From DATKUK01 sp035530655 (GTDB lineage: Bacteria > Planctomycetota > Phycisphaerae > UBA1845 > DATKUK01), in contig DATKUK010000026.1 of assembly GCA_035530655.1 (NCBI GenBank), forward strand, positions 1 to 64,000: DNA of 64,000 nt, written 5' to 3'. The translations under genes and the position numbers were made by a program. The notes beneath the pieces are model-generated. The model was not told the origin of the DNA, did not search any database, and saw only the letters and a list, made by a program, of their open reading frames with translations. This document shows, one piece after another, positions 27,444-36,167 of this stretch. Every line of letters starts with the position of its first letter. Position 1 is the stretch's first letter.

Positions 27444-28849
27444 GCGCGGGCAACGATCTGCCGAAGGGGTGGAGTGCCTGCACGCTCGGCGATCTAGTCG
27501 AGATCATCCGTGGTGTGTCATACAAGAAGCAACAGGCCACCGCGGAGCCGGGCGATGGTCGAGTGCCTATTCTCCGGGCTACCAATATAAACCAGTCAGT
27601 TGATTTTGACGGGCTGGTATACGTCCCGCAGGAATGTGTCTCCGAAGAGCAGATGCTCCAACCAGGCGATATCGTTGTCGCTGCATCAAGCGGAAGCCGA
27701 AGTGTTGTCGGCAAGGCCGCACAAGTGATCGAACAGTGGCTGGGTTCCTTCGGGGCTTTCTGTATGGGCCTGCGACCAAACCCGGCTATTGAGTCAAACT
27801 TTGTTGCCTTCTTCCTCCAAACGCAGGAGTATCGACACACCGTTTCACTGTTGTCGTCCGGGTCAAACATCAATAACCTCAAACGCGATCACATCCAATC
27901 ATTTCCCTTCCGCCTCGCACCCCTCGGCGAACAACGCCGCATCGTCGCCAAGATCGAGGAGTTGTTCTCCGACCTGGATGCAGGTGTAGCTGCATTGGAG
28001 CGGGCCAAGGCCAACCTCAAGCGTTACCGTGCGGCCGTCCTGAAGGTCGCTGTCGAGGGCCGGCTCGTTCCCTCCGCAGGTGAGGCAAGCGTTTTCTCCA
28101 AGCCAGCATGGCATGTGATTAGCACGGCAATCGAGTCTTTAGAGCAAGGCTGGAGCCCACGTTGCGAGCGAAACCCATCCGGGAATCCGGAGACCTGGGG
28201 TGTCATCAAAACGAGCGCGGTTCAGCACATGTCCTATGTTGCAGATGAGAACAAGAAGCTGCCAGACTCCCTACCGCCGCGGCCCAAACTGGAGGTTGGC
28301 AAGAACGATCTACTGATCACGCGTGCTGGCCCTCGTAAGCGTTGCGGCGTGTGCTGCCTGGTAAAGAGAACGCGGCCTCGGCTTATTGTGTGCGATAAGG
28401 TATATCGCTTGCGCGCTGACACCAAGAAGGCTACTCCGGGTTACCTTGAGGTAGCTCTGAACGCACCACAGATCCTTGATGAATTGGATGTGTTAAAATC
28501 CGGGATCTCAGACAGCGGTGTCAATCTAACGCAAGGACGATTCCGCAAACTGCGAATACCGCTTCCTACTTTGCAGGATCAAGTTGTCATCGTCTCGGAG
28601 GTCGAACGCCTGCTATCTCTCGCTGACAAAACGGCGAATGTTCTGGATCGCGCGATATCCATGTCTGAGCGGTTGCGCCAATGCCTATTGAAGCGAGCCT
28701 TTGAGGGCAAGCTCGTACCGCAAGATCCCAGTGACGAGCCGGCCGACAAGCTGCTGGCATCCATCCGGCAAGATCGCGAGCGGCGTTCCGCCAGGCCAAA
28801 GCCTCGGACCCGAAAGGCACGGCGATCAGCAAAGAAGACGAGGGCGTAG
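27440..28849 (+). CDS. hsdS: Type I restriction specificity subunit
   Basis: 469 residues with two target-recognition domains. TRD1 (about 5-190) begins LPKGWSACTLGDLVEIIRG and ends in LAPLGEQRRIVAKIEELFS. The central conserved helix is LFSDLDAGVAALERAKANLK. TRD2 (about 215-395) ends LPTLQDQVVIVSEVERLLS, followed by a second conserved helix and a basic Lys/Arg-rich C-terminus. It determines the bipartite DNA target for both modification and cleavage. The start overlaps the hsdR stop by 4 nt, and its stop abuts the next gene (TAGATG). The two conserved helices set the spacer length of the recognised site. Confidence 0.9.
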   Translation: MSAGNDLPKGWSACTLGDLVEIIRGVSYKKQQATAEPGDGRVPILRATNINQSVDFDGLVYVPQECVSEEQMLQPGDIVVAASSGSRSVVGKAAQVIEQWLGSFGAFCMGLRPNPAIESNFVAFFLQTQEYRHTVSLLSSGSNINNLKRDHIQSFPFRLAPLGEQRRIVAKIEELFSDLDAGVAALERAKANLKRYRAAVLKVAVEGRLVPSAGEASVFSKPAWHVISTAIESLEQGWSPRCERNPSGNPETWGVIKTSAVQHMSYVADENKKLPDSLPPRPKLEVGKNDLLITRAGPRKRCGVCCLVKRTRPRLIVCDKVYRLRADTKKATPGYLEVALNAPQILDELDVLKSGISDSGVNLTQGRFRKLRIPLPTLQDQVVIVSEVERLLSLADKTANVLDRAISMSERLRQCLLKRAFEGKLVPQDPSDEPADKLLASIRQDRERRSARPKPRTRKARRSAKKTRA

Positions 28850-30169
28850 ATGAGTAAACGCTACGTATTTTGGCGAACGCCAGCAGGGAGGCCATATAGA
28901 GGTGGTGACGAGAAGCACGCACCGTTAGAATTACTCGCCGACATCGGCACGTCTGCGACCATCAACAAGGAAGGGAAGCCGACATGGGAGGCTTTTGGGT
29001 TCCACAGGCTTGAGACGGCCATTCGTGCCAGGTTCGTGGTCCTCAGCCCCAACGGCGTTGAGTTGAACGAAACGGACTCATGGGCGATCATCTGGTCCGC
29101 CATCCGATCAGTCGTACAGAAATCTGGCGGGCAGTCGCCGATCCGACTACGAGCCTTCATCGAGAAAGCCAACGCCAGTGCGGCGAGCCACTTCCGCACC
29201 AGGCCAAAGGAGTACGTGCTAGTAACGTCTCTATCGGTCAAGTCATTCCCGGCGACCCGCCTGAAAGTCAAGAACTGCGAGATTGTTCCCTTGAAGCGAC
29301 GAGGCCGGCGTTATCCGTATCCGGGTGTGCTCAGGCTGCAATCTCGGCGAACCGCTTTCGGCAGACATGTCGACACGACTGAGTATCAATTCGTTCGAGT
29401 AAGAACGGCCGAACGTACGATCCACGAGGCCGCTCAACGTGCTCTGGAGGCGCTGGATCTTTTACGGGGATTGTGGACCCTCCTCGCGACGTATGGCACG
29501 TGGGGGATGCATTGGGGCTCGCCTGAACAGAAGCCGCTCGGCGTGATCCATATCGGCCCAGTTCACACGCTACACTTCCCAGACGGCCGACTGGTAGGGA
29601 ACACCTACTGGTATCAACCCCACTTCGCCGAGGACCGCAAGCTTTTTGAGCCGAAGAAGGGATGGGCCGATATCGAGAGGTACCGTCGATGGGCGACACG
29701 TCGGTTACATCGTCTGCCCTTCCAGCAAGATATAGAAGACCTCATCATCCGATATGTGAACGCCCTCGATCACGCAAATCTGGACGTCGCATTCCTCCAA
29801 ATGTGGAGCATCCTCGAAAAGCTGACGAACACGGTGGGAGCCAACTACGACGAGACAATCCGTCGAGCGGTCTGGCGCTTCACGGATCGCCGGCTTGCCG
29901 GAGAAATGCTCGAATCGCTACGATTACGACGGAACCAGTATGTCCATGCCGCCAAGTCACCCGAGGATCGCGAGCAGATCACGTACATGGTCAAGGATCT
30001 GGTTGATCCTCATCTTCACGACCTTATCCGCAACGACTTTCGGGTTGAGAGCCTGGAAGAGTACGCGGCGTGTCTGGCCCTACCTACGGATATCAAGACA
30101 TTGGAAAAGCGGCAACAGCAAATGCGACGAGCCGCGCGAATGCTCAAGAGACAGGGGAACCGTTCGTGA
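28850..30169 (+). CDS. HEPN-domain protein (ApeA-like putative RNase)
   Basis: 439 residues directly after hsdS. The N-terminal 250 residues are a mixed domain of unknown type. The C-terminal part (about 295-385) is all-helical, with YVNALDHANLDVAFLQMWSI and the HEPN catalytic signature R-N-x3-H at R361-N362...H366 (RNQYVH). HEPN proteins of this class usually act as ribonucleases in toxin or abortive-infection systems. No membrane segment is present. It is embedded in the restriction operon, between hsdS and the nuclease gene, so it is expressed with them. It may be a back-up effector triggered when restriction fails. The HEPN motif is seen directly, and the role is inference. Confidence 0.65.
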   Translation: MSKRYVFWRTPAGRPYRGGDEKHAPLELLADIGTSATINKEGKPTWEAFGFHRLETAIRARFVVLSPNGVELNETDSWAIIWSAIRSVVQKSGGQSPIRLRAFIEKANASAASHFRTRPKEYVLVTSLSVKSFPATRLKVKNCEIVPLKRRGRRYPYPGVLRLQSRRTAFGRHVDTTEYQFVRVRTAERTIHEAAQRALEALDLLRGLWTLLATYGTWGMHWGSPEQKPLGVIHIGPVHTLHFPDGRLVGNTYWYQPHFAEDRKLFEPKKGWADIERYRRWATRRLHRLPFQQDIEDLIIRYVNALDHANLDVAFLQMWSILEKLTNTVGANYDETIRRAVWRFTDRRLAGEMLESLRLRRNQYVHAAKSPEDREQITYMVKDLVDPHLHDLIRNDFRVESLEEYAACLALPTDIKTLEKRQQQMRRAARMLKRQGNRS

Positions 30170-30259
30170 GCACCGCGGTCCAACAGGTCGCCAGAAAGAG
30201 GCCAGCTTCGCCCATGTGTTGTGGGATTACAGGCGGCCGGCGTACGAAGGAGCACACGA

Positions 30260-31633
30260 ATGAGCATACTCACTCCTGAACAGCAACAACATGCGTTAGA
30301 GGTCATGCGAGAGTACCTGGCCGCCCCGAGAAACGCGGACGGCCGAACACCGGTGGATCTGGAGGCCGAGAGCGACCGGAATCGAGCTGAGATCATCGAC
30401 GGGGAATTGAAGCCTCTGCTGGATGCGTACCTGGCCGGGCAGGTGCCGCTCGACGAGTTCAAGTCGAAGGTGGACAGTATCAACAAGCGGCATGAGCACT
30501 GGGGTTTCAAGGGCAGTAAGGGCCAGATGTTCTTCAACGTGGTGGTCAACGTGGCTGCCGACGATGCCGAGTGTGACCAGGAGCTCAAGGCAGCCATCTC
30601 GCTTCCGGCCAGCGAGGATATGGCTCGCAGCCGTATCAGGACCTTTGCCAGCTACGTCAACCGAATCGGCGAGCAACACATCGAGCGAGGCGGAAGCAAA
30701 CACGCACGGCCCAGGGTCAGCAGCATACCGTTCTTCTTGTCCTATTTCTGGCAGATTCATGACCGCCGGGTGTGGCCCGTCTACTACACGAACGGCGTGA
30801 ACACCATGGTGGACCTGAATCTATGGCAGCCGGGAGATGATCTTGCGGACAACTACGTCGCGTTCAAACACATCCACGAGGAGTTGGCCGAGCTGTTCGC
30901 GCGAGAAAGCGGCAAATCGTTCGGTCTGTACGAAGTGGAGCACGTCTTCTGGTTCAGGGGCGGCAATCCTTACGAGCCCGTCGTGAGGCCGAAACCTGAT
31001 GGAGGTGCTGGAACCACCGTCGTGCTACCGCCACCCATTTCGCGGTTACCGGACAGCTACGTGCCACCCATTGTGGCCATCCTTCCGCGGATGGCCATGA
31101 ACGAGCCGGAGCTGATCCAGGCAGCCAAGGCATCAGGGACCAGTTTGGAGCGAGCTTTCGAGAAGAGTGTTAACGCGGCGTTCACCATCCTCGGCTACGA
31201 CACAACGCTTCTCGGTCAAGGGCAGGGCAGAGTGCCCGATGGTCGGGCCGTGGACGTGGACAACGGCTACGCGATCCTATGGGATGCGAAGGTACGGTCC
31301 GACGGCTACAGCATGGGCACGGACGATAGAACCATCAGGGAGTACATCAGGACACAGAGCCGTCAATTGAAGCATAAGCGGTCGCTTCGGAACATCTACT
31401 ATCTCATCGTCTCCAGCAGCTTCCGGGACGACTATGATGATGCGATCAAAGCACTGAAGATGGAGACGGACGTCAACGAGGTTTGCCTCGTAGAGGCAGA
31501 TGCGATCGTGGCGATGGTGGATGCCAAACTTCGCGACCCTCAGCAACTGACCCTCGGGCCAGACGGACTCCAGCGGCTGTTCAGTGGCAGCGGCGTGCTG
31601 ACCAGTGACATGGTTCGGGAGACACTTGCATGA
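30260..31633 (+). CDS. FokI-like restriction nuclease domain protein inside the hsd operon
   Basis: 457 residues from ATG 30260 (GGAG upstream). The C-terminal domain contains RVPDGRAVDV, then YAILWDAKVRSDGYSMGTDD and REYI, and downstream a hydrophobic IYYLIVSSSF strand. This matches the FokI cleavage domain pattern PDG...VDTK.....YS.G...EM..Y. The catalytic residues are predicted as D327, D342 and K344; the first-to-second aspartate spacing is 15, versus 17 in FokI. The N-terminal 300 residues contain GFKGSKGQMFFNVVVN and an aromatic-rich region, perhaps for substrate or partner binding. The gene ends overlapping hsdM (ATGA). It could cut DNA alone as a dimer, or be recruited by the HsdM/HsdS complex. 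Confidence 0.7.
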   Translation: MSILTPEQQQHALEVMREYLAAPRNADGRTPVDLEAESDRNRAEIIDGELKPLLDAYLAGQVPLDEFKSKVDSINKRHEHWGFKGSKGQMFFNVVVNVAADDAECDQELKAAISLPASEDMARSRIRTFASYVNRIGEQHIERGGSKHARPRVSSIPFFLSYFWQIHDRRVWPVYYTNGVNTMVDLNLWQPGDDLADNYVAFKHIHEELAELFARESGKSFGLYEVEHVFWFRGGNPYEPVVRPKPDGGAGTTVVLPPPISRLPDSYVPPIVAILPRMAMNEPELIQAAKASGTSLERAFEKSVNAAFTILGYDTTLLGQGQGRVPDGRAVDVDNGYAILWDAKVRSDGYSMGTDDRTIREYIRTQSRQLKHKRSLRNIYYLIVSSSFRDDYDDAIKALKMETDVNEVCLVEADAIVAMVDAKLRDPQQLTLGPDGLQRLFSGSGVLTSDMVRETLA

Positions 31634-33117
31634 GCAACGCAACCCAACAGATCGTCAACAAGGCCTGGAACTTTGCCCATGTGTTGCGGGACGACGGGCT
31701 GTCTTACATGGCCTATACGGAGCAGATCACGTTCCTGCTATTCCTCAAGATGGCCGACGAGCAGACCAAGCCGCCTTACAAGCGCAAACCGATCGTGCCG
31801 CCGAAACTGGGCTGGCCGAGCCTGCTGGCCTTGGACGGAGACGAACTTGAGGTGCACTACCGGCACATCCTGGAGGAGCTTGGCAGGAAGCCCGGCATGT
31901 TGGGCGAGATCTTCAAGAAGGCCCGGCAGGAGATACAGAACCCGGCCACGCTGAAGCGGCTCATCGTGGACCTGATCGATGCCGAGCAGTGGATGCCGAT
32001 GGAGGCCGACGTTAAGGGCGACATCTACGAGGGACTTCTGGCCAAGAGTGCGGCCGAGTCGCCCAAGGGGGCGGGTCAGTACTTCACCCCACGTGAGCTG
32101 ATCAAGGGGATCGTGGACGTCATGCGGCCCAAGCCGGCCGACACGCTATGTGATCCGGCGTGCGGGACCGGCGGGTTCTTCCTGGCCGCACACGACTATG
32201 TGACCCGGCACCACGGCAGGAAGCTTGACCCCGACCAGAAGAAGCACCTTCGTACGCGGTTTGTGAGGGGTTGGGAACTGGTGCCGGCGACGGCACGGCT
32301 GTGCATCATGAACCTGTATTTGCACGGGATCAACGCCAGCCCGTGCCCCGTTAGGTCGGGGGTGGACAGCCTGGCCAGCGACCCCGGTGACCGTTTTAGC
32401 ATGGTGCTGACCAATCCCCCGTTCGGCAAGAAGAGCAGCATCTCCATTGTCAATGAGGAAGGCGAGTTGGAGAAGGAAGACCAGGCCTACGAGCGGCAGG
32501 ACTTCTGGACGACCACGAAGAACAAGCAGCTCAACTTCCTCCAGCACGTCAAGACGTTGCTCAAGATCAACGGCCGGTGTGCGATCGTAGTGCCGGACAA
32601 CGTCTTGTTCGAGGGTGGAGCCGGTGAGAAGGTCCGTCGCAACCTGCTCCAGCAGTTCGACGTGCACACGCTGTTGCGGCTGCCGACGGGCATCTTCTAC
32701 GCCCAGGGCGTGAAGGCGAACGTATTGTTCTTCGACGCCAAGCCCGCCCGGGAAAGCCCGTGGACCCAGCGGGTGTGGGTGTACGACCTGCGGACGAACA
32801 TGCACTTCACCCTGAAGACCAAGCCCCTGAAGCGGGCCGACCTGGACGAGTTCGTCGAGTGCTTCAAGCCCGGCCGAATCCACGACCGCGAGCCGACGTG
32901 GAGCGACGACAACCCCGAAGGGCGATGGCGATGCTTCGAGTATGACGAGTTGATCAAGCGGGACAAGGTGAACCTGGACATCTTCTGGCTGAGGGACAAG
33001 AGCCTCGAAGACAGCGACGACCTGCCCGAGCCGGATGTGTTGGCCCAGGAAATCGCCGACGACCTTCAGACCGCCCTGGAACAGTTCGCCGCGATAGCCG
33101 AAGAGCTGCGGAAGTAG
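31630..33117 (+). CDS. hsdM: Type I restriction-modification methylase subunit
   Basis: 495 residues. N-terminal helical HsdM domain (1-140), then an N6-adenine methyltransferase core. Motif I is DPACGTGGFF (about 175-184), which binds SAM, and motif IV is NPPF (262-265), which is catalytic. EGLLAKSAAESPKGAGQYFT is the typical lead-in. The C-terminal extension pairs with HsdS. It modifies host DNA at the HsdS-defined site. Its start overlaps the FokI-like gene by 4 nt, an unusual partner upstream of hsdM. The order R-S-HEPN-nuclease-M is not the standard R-M-S. Confidence 0.92.
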   Translation: MSNATQQIVNKAWNFAHVLRDDGLSYMAYTEQITFLLFLKMADEQTKPPYKRKPIVPPKLGWPSLLALDGDELEVHYRHILEELGRKPGMLGEIFKKARQEIQNPATLKRLIVDLIDAEQWMPMEADVKGDIYEGLLAKSAAESPKGAGQYFTPRELIKGIVDVMRPKPADTLCDPACGTGGFFLAAHDYVTRHHGRKLDPDQKKHLRTRFVRGWELVPATARLCIMNLYLHGINASPCPVRSGVDSLASDPGDRFSMVLTNPPFGKKSSISIVNEEGELEKEDQAYERQDFWTTTKNKQLNFLQHVKTLLKINGRCAIVVPDNVLFEGGAGEKVRRNLLQQFDVHTLLRLPTGIFYAQGVKANVLFFDAKPARESPWTQRVWVYDLRTNMHFTLKTKPLKRADLDEFVECFKPGRIHDREPTWSDDNPEGRWRCFEYDELIKRDKVNLDIFWLRDKSLEDSDDLPEPDVLAQEIADDLQTALEQFAAIAEELRK

Positions 33118-33206
33118 GTCACCATATCGAAGCCGACCGAAAGCCATAGCTGGGCCTTCTGACTGCCTGCGGCAATCGTGTAGGACACCGCCGAAGGAGG
33201 AGCAAT

Positions 33207-33992
33207 ATGGCCAAGAGCAAGAGCAGGTCTTCCCGCGACAGACGAGCGGATGTTCTTGAAGGTGCCCCCCTTTATCACGCTCCGGAGAACGAACTTGGCG
33301 TTGTTTTTCTGTTCGCTCACTTGCTCAGGAGATGGCGACTGAGAGTCGAGGAGATCAGGGCGGGATTTCCCGACTGCATCGCCTACCAGAAGACTCAGAA
33401 TGGCGAAAAGCGAATCCGCATTGAGTTCGAATACAGGTCGAAAAGCTTCAAGACCCATGGGCACTCGGCCAGAGGATGCGATTGGCTTGTCTGCTGGGAA
33501 CATAACTGGCCTGATGCACCGCGGAGTATTCATATCAGGGAACTCCGCCGCGAGTTTGGGCTCGGGTTCAACGTGTGGATTATGCCGGTCAACAGCCCAT
33601 ATAAAGAGGCGCTGGCCTACGAGCGAACAACTACTTGGAGCGTTCCGAGTCAAGCTCACAAAGGCGATCTCGTCCTTTTCTACTTCACGTTGCCGGAGAA
33701 GGCTCTCACGTATGCCTATCGACTGCGGGAAAGGGCGGCAAAGGTGCGGGCGGGCTGGAGGCCCGGCATGGACTACATGGCTCCGATTTCGCGGGTCTGC
33801 AGGCTTAAGAGCCCCATCTTCCTTGAAGACATCAAGCGGGACAGGATCTTGAAGACCGCGAGTTTCGCACGTTCCCAACGTGGTCGTCACAATGCTACGG
33901 AGTATTGGCCGTACCTGTACGATCTGATCGTGAGGCGGAACCCCTCGCTGCGGTCATCGTTGGCGAAGTACTCGCCTGACAGACTTGCTTGA
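33207..33992 (+). CDS. Putative PD-(D/E)XK nuclease with EVE/PUA-like C-terminal domain
   Basis: 261 residues, with a strong GAAGGAGGAG ribosome site. The N-terminus reads ENELGVVFLFAHLLRRW, AGFPDCIAY (D56), RIEFEYRSKSFKTHGHSARG (E73, E75) and CDWLVCWEHNW, a pattern seen in predicted restriction-endonuclease-fold proteins. The second half (THTWSV..AHKGDLVLFYFT, then MAPISRVCRLKSPIFLEDI-like) resembles EVE/PUA-type modified-base readers. A nuclease joined to a modified-base reader would suit a type IV-like restriction enzyme against modified phage DNA. The nuclease part is moderately supported and the EVE part is tentative. It follows hsdM by 89 nt in the same direction. Confidence 0.5.
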   Translation: MAKSKSRSSRDRRADVLEGAPLYHAPENELGVVFLFAHLLRRWRLRVEEIRAGFPDCIAYQKTQNGEKRIRIEFEYRSKSFKTHGHSARGCDWLVCWEHNWPDAPRSIHIRELRREFGLGFNVWIMPVNSPYKEALAYERTTTWSVPSQAHKGDLVLFYFTLPEKALTYAYRLRERAAKVRAGWRPGMDYMAPISRVCRLKSPIFLEDIKRDRILKTASFARSQRGRHNATEYWPYLYDLIVRRNPSLRSSLAKYSPDRLA

Positions 33993-34146
33993 TCCCGTCT
34001 GCAATAGCGTAAGAGCATATGGGGACGCGCCATCGCAATGCACAGGATGCAGGCCGAGACGGGTAAACTCTATGGCCTTTGACTTGGCCCGTTTTGGACC
34101 GACGCTTCCTGGTCGATCCTCAAGTGAACGGTGACAGTGTGGATAC

Positions 34147-35697
34147 TCATCTTTCTCCTGCTCTTCTGTTCGACTCCTTGCTGGCTTCCTGCTCGAATTC
34201 CGCAAGCACCTGGTCTAGTCTTTTCTCTTGGTCCCCGTCCGGCTCGGGAATCGACTCGGCCGGCAAGTACGTGTCCTTACCCGCGCGGCGCAGCGCTGCA
34301 TTACATCCCAGGGCAAAAGGCAGGCTACGTGGGTTGAATACCTTTCTGTGTTTTCCGAGTTCGAACATGATTACGCTATGGGGCACTGGTCGGCCTGTAA
34401 TCCGATGTCTGTCCCTCACTATCTTCGCCACTGTGTCGTAAAGCCCTTCTGTGGGCCGTTCCAGCCCCCATTCCTTAAGCGCAAACGTGCCTTTCATCCC
34501 CACCCATACCACACCATGCTTTTCGCGTCCGAGTGAAGCATGGACATTAGCCTCAGACTTAACCTTGTCGGGCCACATTGTGTTATGCACGTCTGCCACT
34601 TCGGAGTAGTGTGCGGGTTTACCTATCTGTTCCAGGGCGATATACAAGCGCTCGGTGAAACGCAGCGAATTCGAGCGTTGTCGCGCTGCCTGTGCAGCCA
34701 GTACGCGGACCTCTGTCGCGCTCAGGCCGATGCGACCAGATTGATAGAGGGCGTCCGTCAAAAAGTCAGCGTCGATCGCGCTGGCACAGACACGCTTCTC
34801 AGTAAGACTCGCCAAGTCTTTGAGCGTGTGCCCCAACACTACCAATCCAAGTTCCGCAAGCTTGGCTTCCGGGATGCCCGCACATCTCCATACAAATCGC
34901 CGCAATATGGTCTCTGAAGACTCCAGCAAACAAAGCACATCACCACGAGTTCGCAACGCGTCCAAGGTCAGGGCGGCGATGAACGGCCGTCTCCGGGCCA
35001 GCGGTGCCGTGGGCAATTCCTCCCAGAATTGGTGTTCACGCTGTCTGATTCGCTCCTTAGTTAACCGGTACTTATGTCCCAACTCCGCTAAAGTGGGCCT
35101 CCTGGCCGATGAGAGTTTCGCCCGGGCCCGTGCGATCTGCACATCGACAGGATCGCACCGATTCAAGCCTTCCTGCAGAGCGGCCATCACCTGCTCATGC
35201 GAAGGAGGGCACCATGTACCCCTTGGTTCGGTTTCGCGCAAAGTCTCCAGTGCTATGCGGCGATTTGCCCTGGATAACCAGGAGAAGACGCGAGCAAACG
35301 GAAACACAAAACCACCCAACACGCCCTGCCGAAGGAGTCCCGTTTCTTCCCCTAGCGTGCGAACGGTTTCGGTCAGGCCCCACGAGTGATCCAGGCCCAA
35401 TACAGCGCTGAGGTAGCGGGACAGTAATTCCTCAGTGAGGCAGAAGAGCTTGGCTTCGGCAAGTCGGATGTTTAGAGTCGCGCACTTCCTGAACAGTAGG
35501 ACCCTGGGGACATACCATGGGTTACCCAGAGCCTCGTTGGAAATTCGAACCAATCTCTCGCTGGCTGCAAACACTCGTGAGAGCGATTGATGCTCAAGCT
35601 CAGGAGGCGCGAAGCGCAGCGCCTCTGCACAGGAGAACGCCTGGGAGTGCCCTACCCAGTAACTCAACTCCGCTTCGAGTGCATCGTCCGTCGCCAT
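34147..35697 (-). CDS. Sigma-4-like / HARE-HTH DNA-binding protein
   Basis: 516 residues. About 200-227 read RPTLAELGHKYRLTKERIRQ, a sigma-70 region-4-type helix-turn-helix. About 262-300 resemble the helical linker of RNA polymerase alpha C-terminal-like domains (RFVWRCAGIPEAKLAELGL). Residues 348-412 (TERLYIALEQIGKPAHYSEV, then GTFALKEWGL) fit a HARE-HTH/RpoE-delta-type winged helix. A further winged-helix-like unit spans 415-478. The acidic, charged C-terminus is disordered. Last gene of the operon with the GHKL ATPase, only 3 nt after the 152-residue gene. HARE-HTH domains are known in restriction and chromatin proteins, so this is probably the DNA-reading arm of the system. Confidence 0.55.
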   Translation of the reverse strand: MATDDALEAELSYWVGHSQAFSCAEALRFAPPELEHQSLSRVFAASERLVRISNEALGNPWYVPRVLLFRKCATLNIRLAEAKLFCLTEELLSRYLSAVLGLDHSWGLTETVRTLGEETGLLRQGVLGGFVFPFARVFSWLSRANRRIALETLRETEPRGTWCPPSHEQVMAALQEGLNRCDPVDVQIARARAKLSSARRPTLAELGHKYRLTKERIRQREHQFWEELPTAPLARRRPFIAALTLDALRTRGDVLCLLESSETILRRFVWRCAGIPEAKLAELGLVVLGHTLKDLASLTEKRVCASAIDADFLTDALYQSGRIGLSATEVRVLAAQAARQRSNSLRFTERLYIALEQIGKPAHYSEVADVHNTMWPDKVKSEANVHASLGREKHGVVWVGMKGTFALKEWGLERPTEGLYDTVAKIVRDRHRITGRPVPHSVIMFELGKHRKVFNPRSLPFALGCNAALRRAGKDTYLPAESIPEPDGDQEKRLDQVLAEFEQEASKESNRRAGER

Positions 35698-35700
35698 GGT

Positions 35701-36159
35701 TCATGCCAGCGGTTGGCCTTGGGCGATACGTTCGGCGATCCGGCGCGTTCCCTCGATGCAGCGACTCCATGTCAGGGTGCGAGGTATGAGAAGCCGACTA
35801 GGTATGTATCGCCGAAATGTGATGATTCTTTCGAGGGTTTTGCGATTGATGCCAACGTCGCGCTCGAGGTGGTCATAGAGGCCGTCAATCTCCAGCGATA
35901 ATTGCTGCAGCTGTCCAGCTAGCTCGAAGACTGTGTTGCCAATGGTCCACATTCGCCGGGCGGGAACTTTCCTGCCGCCAGCCTTGATGGCCTCGACCTG
36001 ATCGCGGAGTTTGCGAATCCGTGTAACGTATCGGGTATACAGCCGTCCGGCCTCGAGAAGAACAGCCTCTGGATCCTTCTCAGTCGGCGCAAAGGCGTCG
36101 ATCGTCGTGAACGCTCGGTACCCACAACCGGTCTGTTCGAACGACACGAAGGACGGCAT
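35701..36159 (-). CDS. Small helical protein of the GHKL operon
   Basis: 152 residues from ATG 36159 (MPSFVSFEQ), 8 nt after the ATPase stop. An overlapping start at 36183 gives 160. Mostly alpha-helical, with heptad-like stretches (VTRIRKLRDQVEAIKAG and NTVFELAGQLQQLSLEIDGL). It probably forms a coiled coil bridging the ATPase and the DNA-binding protein. No catalytic motif is seen and I do not recognise the family. Its position between the other two genes and the tight spacing imply a three-part complex. Confidence 0.5.
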   Translation of the reverse strand: MPSFVSFEQTGCGYRAFTTIDAFAPTEKDPEAVLLEAGRLYTRYVTRIRKLRDQVEAIKAGGRKVPARRMWTIGNTVFELAGQLQQLSLEIDGLYDHLERDVGINRKTLERIITFRRYIPSRLLIPRTLTWSRCIEGTRRIAERIAQGQPLA

Positions 36160-36167
36160 ACTGAGTC

